Of a stretch of 64,000 nt of DNA, positions 58,701-64,000 are shown in pieces. The DNA comes from Sindora glabra (lineage: Eukaryota; Streptophyta; Magnoliopsida; Fabales; Fabaceae): positions 3,720,001-3,784,000 of the forward strand of contig CM035233.1 in the NCBI GenBank assembly GCA_020226215.1. The letters are read 5' to 3'. The position numbers were made by a program, and so were the translations under genes. The stretch's first letter is position 1. Every line of letters starts with the position of its first letter. Under the pieces are notes generated by a model. The model was given only the letters and a program-made list of their open reading frames with translations, searched no databases and was not told the DNA's origin.

Positions 58701-61275
58701 CCCCCTCACCTTCCTTCTTTTCAGCCATTTGTGTGCTGCAGCATACTGCCATCACAGACATGGCCGATAGCCATGGCAATTAGCAAGGGTTCACCAATGG
58801 ATGCATCCTTGATTGCATACTATGGAAATTTTGAACAAAAGCAAGTGATTCAAAATGCAATTCGGATGGATATAGACCAAATTGGGTACCACAGTGATCA
58901 GCTGTAAGAGGTCAATGGCCAATGTTTAACAAGCAAGCAAGAATAATGCAGCCAGTGTTAACATCTTATTTGTTTAGCAGTATCTCAATATTTTAAAATA
59001 AGATGTCAGTGGTTGATTTATTTGTAATTTACATCACATTCAGAACAAATCACTCATAAAGGAAAGCCAATGGAACCTTGGAATATATAAGGCTGGGTTG
59101 GTAGAAAAGGGATATAAGGCAGTTGAACCTTGTCAATGTACCCAAGGGAAAATGGTCAGTGGGGTATAAGTGGGCGTAAATGGGTGTTCACTGTAAAATA
59201 CAAAGCTGATGGAACCTTGGATTTAGGTTGGCAGCTAAGGGATATACCCAAATCCAGGTTCACTTTTCTCTGGCAGCAAATTTCAATTGGTTTTTGCATC
59301 AATTTGATATTAAAAATGCCTTTTTACATGGTGACTTAGAGGAAGTAGTTGTGGAACCTCTTCCCAGGTTTAACAATTTGTTCAGTGGTTACAAAGTCTG
59401 CAGGATAGAAAAAAGGCCCTCTATGCTTGAAAACAATCCCCAAGAGCTTGATTTGGCATAAGTTACCAAGGCAATGCTCAATATGGGATATAAACCAAGT
59501 CAAGGAGACCACACCTTAATTATCAAGAAAACAACAGCTCTCTTAATCTATGTTGATGACATCAGCATCACTGGAGATAGTACAGAAGAAATGGAGAACC
59601 ATAGAAACTGTAAAACTTCCGAGCAAGAGAATTTAAAGTCAAAAAGCTCAAAATTGTAATGCTTCCTAGTAATTGCAGTTGCATTCTCAAAAAAGGGTAT
59701 CTTCATGTGGTAACAGAAATATATCCTAGATTTCTCCAGGAGAGCGAGAATCTAGAGTGTAAACCTGCAAGCACTCCTATGGAAGAAGACAAAAATCTTG
59801 TAGAAATAGAGAAATATCAAGGGCAGGTTGGTAGGCTTATTTTCCTATCCCACACATGGCCTGACATTGCTTATGCTCAGGATGTACAAAGGATTCTCCT
59901 TACTAGGGTATACCAGGACAGGGAGTCTTGTTTAAAGAGGGAATGCAATTAAACTGAAGGCCTACACAGATGCCAACTATGTTGGGCAGAGGCCAATTAC
60001 TGGTTGTGTTGCTTACATGGTGGAGCAAAAAACAACCTGTTGTTGCAAGACCAAGTGCTGAAGCTGAGTTTAAAGCTAGGGCTCATGGGGTATGTGAATT
60101 ACTGTGGATAAAGATCATCCTAGAAGACCTCAACATCAAATGACAAGGACCTATGAACTTGTATTGTGAACCAAATGTACTATAAACATAGCACATAGTC
60201 CAGTCCAACGTGACCAGCCCAAGCACAATAAAGTTTATAGATAATTTATTAAGAAAAACTTAATAATGATCTCATTAATACTCCCCACAAGCCATCATGC
60301 AATCAGCTGAAAGATGTGCTGACTAAAGTGCTTTCGAATCCAAGATTTTAAGACATAGTTCGCAAGCAGTGAATGGACAATATTTATTTCTCATCTTCAG
60401 GGGAGTGTTGGAAATCTCTGATTTCCATTTGTTTTGCTGTGTTTTAATAGATTTAATAGCTGGCAAATATTCAACTTCAATTTTTTATATGGTTAATTCC
60501 CTGGCTCTATGAGTTGCTTTATTTTACAGATTCTTCTAGTCAGCAATATCTTCCAGGCTCTTTGGAAATCATGTGTGATCTTCTGCATATATTTACTCTG
60601 TTGTAGAGCTGTCAGTAACACATGAAACTTCAGATTTTTTTAAAGTTATCAATCGTTACTTTTTCAGTCAACAAAACAGCTCCCCTAGTTTGCCCAGCTA
60701 TTATTAAATTGCATAATTCAACCATCAAGGTCCTTGTTAGATTCATAGTCACACACATTTAGTTTCTTTCAAAGACACACCAGTGACTCAAAATCACAAA
60801 TCACTTAGTTCCACGCTAGAGCTATACCCAAGAATTTCATTAGTATGAGCAAAACTATTCAACAGATTAGTTTTCATAATTTAGTACAAACTGAACAAGC
60901 ATCAAACCTTTCTTAATATTATTTTTAGCTATTAAACTATCTAATTCATGTTCACTATGTCAGATTTAACTAATATTTTCCAACATTGTTTCCTCCCTTT
61001 ACTCAAGTGGCCACCCAGCCACCTCCATCACAGCCTCAGATACTCCAAGGTCTTGGTGCCATGATCCAATCATCTTTGTCAACATAGATTAAGGCAACCA
61101 ATACACTGCAGCATCACCTACCTACCTACCTATAGTGCTCTAAAAAATTTATTTGGGGCAAATCAAGTAAAGCACATGTTGAGCAAACTGTCTAACTACC
61201 TCATCAAAGCGCTTGGAGGAGAAAGTGTTGTAATGTTCAATTGCTTCATCATCCTTGGGAAGTAAATGGGCATAT
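31684..61275 (-). CDS. THO2: THO complex subunit 2 (THO2/THOC2), 3' part, 22 exons
   Basis: This is the large scaffold subunit of the nuclear THO/TREX complex, which couples transcription with mRNA packaging and export and, in plants, affects small-RNA production. Twenty-two exons with GT-AG borders join in one frame of 4801 bp: one base completing a codon, then 1599 codons and TAA at 31686-31684. Landmarks are NLAATGKDLMDDEKQGD, LLPSLQLIPANPAVGQ, ENLTEEQLDAMAGSETLRY, LYDLYVPKNRYESEI, a coiled coil around KRKKEKERIQESLDRL, HIDVLICKTLQPMICCCTEY, KISGVFPVTRKSGINLEKR, and a long charged Arg/Asp/Glu/Ser tail ending RQRADQKRRHRK. Plant THO2 is about 1800 residues, so roughly 200-300 N-terminal residues lie beyond position 64000. 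The introns are swollen by transposons. The frame is intact; the family assignment is very secure. Confidence 0.95.
32131..32432 (-). CDS. THO2: THO2 exon 21
   Basis: It begins VDERERERERERE, encoded by a GA dinucleotide repeat, then KRRKLKREHLPA and VEPGEYSPVAPMPPPG, ending NRHDSD plus two bases. Acceptor atgcag, donor gtatcc. Confidence 0.93.
32399..32419. repeat. Coding (TC/GA)n microsatellite in THO2 exon 21
   Basis: A run of about ten TC units (GA on the coding strand) encodes alternating Arg-Glu. It lies 13 bases inside the exon, next to the acceptor. Confidence 0.9.
33137..33151. repeat. G homopolymer in THO2 intron
   Basis: Fifteen consecutive G on the + strand, after a T run, so C-rich in the THO2 pre-mRNA. 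Length errors are likely here. Confidence 0.85.
33277..34455 (-). CDS. THO2: THO2 exon 20 (charged disordered tail)
   Basis: This 393-codon exon starts PRTSAKRSVPAASLSKSSKQ and holds repeated basic/acidic segments (KRRKGD, RDRSMERYGRERSVER, DERNKDDRSKLRY) and a polyproline run PPPPPLPPN. It ends DEREGLSLK at donor gtaaga. In plant THO2 this tail is Arg/Asp/Glu/Ser-rich and probably disordered; an RNA-binding role is inference. Confidence 0.93.
34819..35642. mobile_element. MITE-like element with about 90-bp terminal inverted repeats
   Basis: The left end reads gggtaaattacactctcttg and continues gtggttttaaagtgttaaaa. The reverse complement of the right end reads aggttcaattacacttcacg and continues gtggttttaaatgttaaaat. 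The two ends stay alignable for about 90 bp. No transposase is visible in the 824 bp. The long TIRs and gggtaaatta-type start suggest a Mutator-like MITE, but I see no clear 9-bp target duplication. It lies in the intron between THO2 exons 19 and 20. Confidence 0.8.
36122..36547 (-). CDS. THO2: THO2 exon 19
   Basis: It encodes PSWVTDEEFGMGYLELKAAP and a low-complexity Ser/Thr/Gln/Lys region ending ENVARVAE. It starts at acceptor ctgcag, not at the internal Met, because the preceding residues are conserved. Donor gtagca. Confidence 0.93.
36620..36700 (-). CDS. THO2: THO2 exon 18
   Basis: It encodes VAKIKSDEREDLKVLATGVA then AALASRK. Phase 0 at both ends; acceptor atgcag, donor gtaggt. Confidence 0.95.
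36784..36939 (-). CDS. THO2: THO2 exon 17
   Basis: It encodes VHWKWSQRITRLLIQCLESA through RKSGINLEKR, the end of the conserved globular part. Acceptor gatag, donor gtgaaa. Confidence 0.95.
37577..37681 (-). CDS. THO2: THO2 exon 16
   Basis: It encodes SDESIYERECGNMPGFAVYY then RYPNSQRVTFGQFIK. Phase 0 at both ends; acceptor cttcag, donor gtaagt. Confidence 0.95.
37844..38450 (-). CDS. THO2: THO2 exon 15
   Basis: It encodes WSDLLDTVRTMLPSKAWNSL, LYDLYVPKNRYESEI, a predicted coiled coil (KRKKEKERIQESLDRLSGEL to about SHEKDKW), then the conserved core FLQRCIFPRCTFSMPDA and HIDVLICKTLQPMICCCTEY, ending LKIAYYWK. This is the Tho2-family core domain. Confidence 0.97.
38734..38915 (-). CDS. THO2: THO2 exon 14
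   Basis: It encodes VAFLIYRPVMRLFKSHKSAD, a variable acidic part, and LDLGSARKPI. It ends two bases into the Ser codon before W-S-D-L-L; donor gttatt. Confidence 0.93.
39096..39276 (-). CDS. THO2: THO2 exon 13
   Basis: It encodes VVINADAPYIKMVSEQFDRC through LDELVHLYHLDPE. Acceptor ttgcag, donor gttttt. Confidence 0.95.
39349..39452 (-). CDS. THO2: THO2 exon 12
   Basis: It encodes ALIKSTNRLRDGLLPKDEPK then LAIPLLLLIAQHRS. It ends two bases into a Leu codon; acceptor atgcag, donor gtaagc. Confidence 0.95.
39740..40195 (-). mobile_element. 5'-truncated LINE 3' end (copy 1)
   Basis: It resembles the sequence at 61480-61563 plus 62763-63140: both share gataagcaatcctc, a gaaaatattat-type tail, and an ORF2-tail-like minus-strand frame with LLWT and a following V-W-W-E-Q-N. 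The minus-strand 3' end is a ttttctatcaaaaaa run. It lies in the long THO2 intron 12-11. Confidence 0.5.
40264..41956 (+). mobile_element. Small copia-type element with two LTRs, non-autonomous
   Basis: The LTRs 40264-40638 and 41580-41956 both start TGTAGGA and end in gcca or ccca; shared stretches include gatattcaaggagtttt and attccaaagttattttc. A perfect tRNA-iMet primer site tggtatcagagc lies at 40641-40652, two bases after the 5' LTR. A purine-rich aagtggaaggg precedes the 3' LTR. The 941-bp interior has only broken short frames and no pol domain. No target duplication was seen. Confidence 0.85.
41957..43046. other. THO2 intron, unassigned
   Basis: Nothing coding was recognised in this stretch between two transposons. 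Confidence 0.5.
43047..45118 (+). mobile_element. Non-autonomous LTR element, family X, copy 1
   Basis: The LTRs are about 43047-43308 and 44867-45118. They share attcattcaataatatta and the following block ending in ctctaaaccctag/a and caaca. A polypurine tract gcttgagggggag stands just before the 3' LTR (TGTTAGAGAG). The 1.56-kb interior is non-coding. The 5' LTR start is eroded. The interior matches the reverse complement of 48178-50270, for example ggagttcaagtttatgtaac. Confidence 0.8.
46360..46700 (+). pseudogene. LINE ORF2 C-terminal fragment
   Basis: In shifting frames it reads ALWDCACFAVSWCIWLE then R-N-A-S-L-F-R, followed by LWDNILFVASLGLRA and GLSLSDLHRNWEAIL. This is the common C-terminal end of plant L1 ORF2. 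It is nested in the second family-X interior. Confidence 0.65.
46753..46786. repeat. (TC)n(TA)n microsatellite
   Basis: A TC run of about ten units passes directly into a TA run. Confidence 0.9.
47404..47532 (-). CDS. THO2: THO2 exon 11
   Basis: It encodes ELIQQMANVQYTENLTEEQL through FGVTRNNK. Phase 0 at both ends; donor gtatac. A roughly 8-kb transposon-filled intron follows. Confidence 0.95.
47657..47753 (-). CDS. THO2: THO2 exon 10
   Basis: It encodes CKKYPSMELRGLFQYLVNQL then KKGQGIELVLLQ. Acceptor ttgtag, donor gttacc. It is bracketed, with exon 11, by inverted copies of one transposon family. Confidence 0.95.
47882..50577 (-). mobile_element. Non-autonomous LTR element, family X, inverted copy
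   Basis: The LTRs are 47882-48177 and about 50271-50577, both ending (in + orientation) near taaca and sharing ttaactttgggtgcaaga. On the minus strand the primer site tggtatca (50261-50268 reversed) follows the 5' LTR, and a ccagcttgaggag polypurine tract precedes the 3' LTR. The 2.1-kb interior is non-coding. No target duplication was found. It lies in the intron between THO2 exons 9 and 10, in the same direction as the gene. Confidence 0.83.
50578..53971. other. THO2 intron remainder, unassigned
   Basis: No coding sequence or clear element is recognised. It contains an aaataaataaata run near 50700 and a short triple tttcatatgttgcaatc repeat near 52600. Confidence 0.5.
53972..54099 (-). CDS. 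THO2: THO2 exon 9
   Basis: It encodes LEYDILEYVVIERLALGGRD through SLASFWGH. It ends two bases into a Leu codon at donor gtaagt. A 6.2-kb intron follows. Confidence 0.95.
54100..55793. other. THO2 intron 9-8, unassigned
   Basis: A 1.7-kb intron with no recognised element. Confidence 0.55.
55794..55853 (-). CDS. THO2: THO2 exon 8
   Basis: A 20-codon exon encoding IEAYRDMITPVVDAFKYLTQ. Acceptor atgcag, donor gtatac. Confidence 0.95.
55933..56052 (-). CDS. THO2: THO2 exon 7
   Basis: It encodes LDTRRILKRLAKENLKQLG through TVLRTIVHQ, near-invariant in plants. Phase 0 at both ends; acceptor cggcag, donor gtacta. Confidence 0.95.
56148..56228 (-). CDS. THO2: THO2 exon 6
   Basis: It encodes VRYRLYGEWEKDDDQLPMLL then AARQTAK. 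Both ends are in phase 0; acceptor ctccag, donor gtttgg. Confidence 0.95.
56315..56548 (-). CDS. THO2: THO2 exon 5
   Basis: It encodes VCRVLRAYYLSALELV through GLLPYE. I chose the acceptor at aatag before gtttgtagg because it keeps frame and gives the family-typical V-C-R-V-L-R. A second AG 8 bases downstream would break the frame with the gtgtgt donor. Confidence 0.92.
56690..56897 (-). CDS. THO2: THO2 exon 4
   Basis: It encodes LIETSISSAYGVVRQVH, a Ser/Gly-rich variable segment, and LFQMLACTGPYLYRDTILLQ then K. The donor is the weaker gtgtgt. A C-rich tract in the pre-mRNA lies about 10 bases into the following intron. Confidence 0.93.
57184..57264 (-). CDS. THO2: THO2 exon 3
   Basis: It encodes HHAHILLDRLSALNPVEHDQ and ICNSLF. 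Acceptor tcacag, donor gtaaag; the Arg codon is split into exon 4. Confidence 0.95.
57335..57349. repeat. G homopolymer in THO2 intron
   Basis: Fifteen G on the + strand, C in the pre-mRNA. It is prone to length error. Confidence 0.85.
57648..57690 (-). mobile_element. Possible very short LINE 3' tail
   Basis: The minus strand reads ttaataatattttctttttc then tataaaaaaa, the same 3'-terminal pattern as the LINE ends near 39760 and 61490. Only the tail is present. Confidence 0.35.
57730..57923 (-). CDS. THO2: THO2 exon 2
   Basis: It encodes ANKIGRINLAATGKDLMDD through GLLTGFLSVDDW, among the most conserved plant THO2 stretches. Acceptor ttgcag, donor gtatgt; it ends two bases into the Trp codon. 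Confidence 0.95.
57924..59100. other. THO2 intron 2-1, left part, unassigned
   Basis: No coding sequence is recognised. A T run lies at about 58505-58518. Confidence 0.5.
59130..60405 (+). pseudogene. Copia pol 3' fragment (RT and RNase H)
   Basis: It reads KWVFTVKYKADGTLD, then in another frame FDIKNAFLHGDLEEVVVEPL, then LLIYVDDISITGDS with the YVDD box near 59549, then PASTPMEEDKNLVE and GRLIFLSHTWPDIAYA, and an RNase H piece KAYTDANYVGQRPITGC. Frames shift several times. gag, protease and integrase are absent, so the element is 5'-truncated or deleted. It lies in THO2 intron 2-1, antisense to the gene. Confidence 0.85.
60406..60620 (+). repeat. Copia 3' LTR following the pol fragment
   Basis: A polypurine tract tcaggggag precedes TGTTGGAAATCTCTG, the classic copia junction. 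The end at tcagtaaca is the best CA but cannot be confirmed without a second LTR. Confidence 0.55.
60621..61199. other. THO2 intron 2-1, right part, unassigned
   Basis: Nothing was recognised between the copia LTR and exon 1. Confidence 0.5.
61200..61275 (-). CDS. THO2: THO2 exon 1 of window
   Basis: It encodes YAHLLPKDDEAIEHYN...RFDE. It enters at phase 1 (acceptor ttacag) and leaves in phase 0 with donor gtagtt. No upstream exon was recognised in the 2.7 kb to the window edge. Confidence 0.9.
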
Positions 61276-61479
61276 CTGTAACATAATGACAGTGAGAAAT
61301 ATGTTTCAAGAAATACTCAAAGTAACTGCAGATGCCAATTTAATAATCACAAAAAAATGAGAGAAGACCTGAACTTAGTCAAAGGTACATATGAACCACA
61401 TCAAAATCCAACTAAACACCCCTGTTACCATATAATCTATCAATATGATACACAAATAAAGGTACTTTATACTCAATTT

Positions 61480-63140
61480 TTTTTCTTAGATGGAAAAAGA
61501 AAAATTATTAAAGAAAGGAGGATAAGCAATCCTCAAGCAAAAGGAAAAAATACTAAAGATTACTCTTGAATTTCATGAGGTAGAGTATGAAAAGGGTTTG
61601 GAGAATGATTTAATTCAGACAAGATAACTGATATGAATGGCTGAAATGGCTTGAGTGAAAAGTCCTCAGCCTTGTACTATTTTATAGAGGGGGGGAAAAA
61701 ATAATTACAAGGGTAATTACAATTCCTTATTATAATCATGTAATCCCCAAGAATCAGAACCATATCTTCTATATTCATCAGCAATATCTCCACACAATAT
61801 TATATATTCAACACTCCCACTCAAGCATAGAAACATGATTTCATCTTCAAGAGATTTTCATTGAGTAACAAAAGGTAGGCACTCCCCTAAAACATAGGAT
61901 CCACAAAACTCTCTTAGGTTGAAACAACGTCCAAATGTTCCACCATTTGAACTTCTCTTAGTGTGTAAAAAGTATAACCAACACCTTCAGTTGAAATATA
62001 AAAACACTGGAATTGACACAAGGCAATATGCCGGCTGCTAAAATGACCAACAGCACCAAAAATGAGTGTTTGCCGAATTGACACATAACAAAACAATGAC
62101 AGCTGTAATGACACTTGAAAACATAAATGAAGTTCTTTAGAGAACAGGCTGCAGCAGAGTTACAAAAGTGCAGGGCCCACAAGCCATATGAAGCCAGGGG
62201 CAGAAAGGTCGTGGCAGCTGGAGCCAGCAGTGGTGAGCAGATGCAAAAAGAGCAGATAACAATTTTGAGTCTGCTAAGCAAGAATGATATTTGTTGATCA
62301 GAAAACTCAACCTACAGAGTGACACAAACTAACTGATGCAAGATGAAAGGAAGGGGAGAGTGGTAGAATAAGGAAGTGAAGGGTTGAATGCAAACAATGA
62401 AGAAAATTTCATAAATTAAACCAAATAAAAGAAAGCTACGGATCCAGCCATTTCAAGGAGGATGAAATAGCTTTGATGCCATCTTGAATTTCATGGGGGA
62501 GAGTGAGAAAAGCGACTGGAGAATAATACAATTTAATTAGATTTGGACAGGATAACAGCTATGAATGGCTCAAATGGCTAAGCGGAAACAAACTAATGCT
62601 TGTACCATTTGTAGAAGGAAAAAATATAATTACAAGGCTAACCACAATTCTTAAAAATCAGCTAAGTATAACCCCAGATTAGGATCATGTATTCCCCAAG
62701 GATCAGAACCATGTCTCTTCTGTTCATCAGCCATATCACCACACAATCTCATATATTCAACAATTAGAAGGGGGGGAAAAAAGAAGAAGGAAACCATCCT
62801 ATCAAAGATCTAGAATAGATTCCCTATTCTTTGCAAGTCTATCAAAATTATCCTTCCAAAGAAATCATGAGCTTTATGCCAAACCTAGATAAAAGATAAT
62901 ATTCTAATTGCACACCAAAAACATCAGCTGATACAGCTATTTAAAAGTTCTAGCATTCCATTCCAACCATAAACACCACAAGACAAAATGTCTTGCAACT
63001 TCCCAACATGTATTTTCCCTGTTCTTACCAAAACCACACTATCAAATAGAAAGTAAACAGTCCAAAGTAGTTGTGTAAACACACAAAACCTCAAACAAAA
63101 AGGGAAGCTTATTCTATAATTGTCAAGCCATCTCACAATG
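61480..63140 (-). mobile_element. LINE 3' end (copy 2), interrupted by a TRIM-like element
   Basis: 61480-61563 matches the tail of the 39740-40195 LINE end. The match continues at 62763 onward (aaaccatcctatcaaagatc versus aaaccaccaaattgaagatt) and again near 62930-63090. The intervening 61564-62762 is the inserted element. A minus-strand frame at 62924-63136 holds TQLLWTVYF, as in copy 1. Confidence 0.5.
61564..62762 (-). mobile_element. TRIM-like non-autonomous LTR element
   Basis: The LTRs 61564-61813 and 62482-62762 share tcttgaatttcatg at one end and a tatattcaaca end. On the minus strand the primer site tggcatcaaagc (62470-62481 reversed) abuts the 5' LTR, one of several decayed forms of the tRNA-iMet site here. 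A cttgagtgggag tract abuts the 3' LTR. The flanks are attac (61559-61563) and attag (62763-62767), a 4-of-5 target duplication. The interior of about 670 bp is non-coding. Confidence 0.82.
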
Positions 63141-64000
63141 CAAAAACAATAAATTTTCTAAACATAACCACATATCCAGGGACAAAAAACTTTGTTGTCT
63201 GCACAAAACAAATCATTAGTATTGATCTTGTTCAAAAGAACAATCCAAACATAAACCTCAGTGTGTCCCAAAAGGAATTAAGAAAAAGCAAATTAAGATT
63301 TGAAGAATTTAGGGCAAAAAAATTAAATAAATATTGATTTACACATAGCACAACAAAGAAATCTAGAAATCAAATACATTGATCTGGATTAGGAGATAAA
63401 TTGGGAAAATAAAAAAAGATTCAACAAATTTAATAGAATCAACAGTTCCAATGTCTCTTTTCTAAGATTTCAAGAGAGAGTAGTGTCATGCAAAGCAAAA
63501 GAAGAAATGGCTGTATTATGGAGCATAAAGTGACAAAAACAGGTGGAAATTGAACCAAAAAAAAAAAAGAGGTTCATGTGAAAATTTTTATGGCATGGAG
63601 CAGGTGATTCTAAAAGGGACATTCGGTGAGTTATAATATTTGTTAAAAATCAAACCAAGATGGAGGTTTAAAGATAGGTAAATTGACCTCCAAGAACGCT
63701 GTTAGTTGCTATATGGTTGTGGCATCTTCCATTGGAAACAGACTCATTACAGTGTGAGATAATTGAGAGTTAGTATGGTCTTGACCAAATCGATTGGAAT
63801 GCTTGGGCCAAGAATAGCATGACTCATAGAAGTCCATGGAAATTCATCTCTCAGGTTTATTCTTCTTTCCTTCCCTGGGAAGATAATGCAGTTGCACACC
63901 ACTCACCCAAATATTTATTCCTAGCTTTCATTGCACTAATTCTTAATAATTGAGAAAAAAAAAAAAGTACTGGGAAAGCCTAAACTTAAAGATCAAATAA
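63141..64000. other. Presumed THO2 upstream intron with a possible LINE fragment
   Basis: No THO2 exon was recognised. On the + strand, 63775-63900 reads NWNAWAKNSMTHRSPWKFIS-like sequence, resembling the linker before the zinc-binding tail of plant LINEs; this is weak. Confidence 0.35.

Noticed and set aside
61276..64000. Further upstream THO2 exons
   Set aside because: I looked for the conserved N-terminal segments on the minus strand and found none with splice borders; they probably lie beyond the window.

Overview
This is a 64 kb piece of an A+T-rich nuclear plant genome, most likely a eudicot. The spliced gene resembles plant THO2 throughout, and the repeats are plant Ty3/gypsy, Ty1/copia and LINE types. 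The species cannot be named from the sequence.

Positions 1-12560 are one old, degraded Ty3/gypsy element. It has long LTRs at both ends, a tRNA-Asp-like primer site, and broken gag and protease; no reverse transcriptase or integrase was seen. Two solo LTRs of other families sit side by side inside it, at 6685-9250 and 9258-10840. Each is bounded by its own perfect 5-bp target duplication, and the two duplications overlap by 3 bp. Positions 12561-15600 are unassigned AT-rich DNA.

Positions 15631-18890 hold internally duplicated blocks and a broken caulimovirid-like reverse transcriptase, read as an endogenous pararetrovirus relic. It ends at an (AT)n tract that is split by a solo LTR (18942-20385) related to the one at 9258-10840. 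After a further unassigned stretch, a decayed LINE (about 22776-31030) is interrupted by a complete but dead copia element with 129-bp LTRs (23813-28839). The LINE also carries a nearly perfect 300-bp tandem duplication at 29744-30343.

Positions 31684-61275, on the minus strand, carry the only intact host gene found: the 3' part of THO2, the large scaffold subunit of the THO/TREX mRNA-export complex. I resolved 22 exons with GT-AG borders. Together they form one open frame of 1599 residues plus a stop codon; the N-terminus lies beyond the right edge. The introns are loaded with transposons: a long-TIR MITE-like element, a small copia-type element, LTR/internal units of one non-autonomous family on both strands around two exons, a copia pol fragment, LINE 3' ends, and a TRIM-like element inserted in a LINE tail.

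No CRISPR array, bacterial-type operon, rRNA or tRNA gene was found, and nothing here clearly qualifies as a new biological system. The observations most worth checking are the inverted repeats around THO2 exons 10-11, the overlapping solo-LTR insertions, the pararetrovirus relic at an (AT)n tract, and the palindromic array inside the 6685-9250 LTR.
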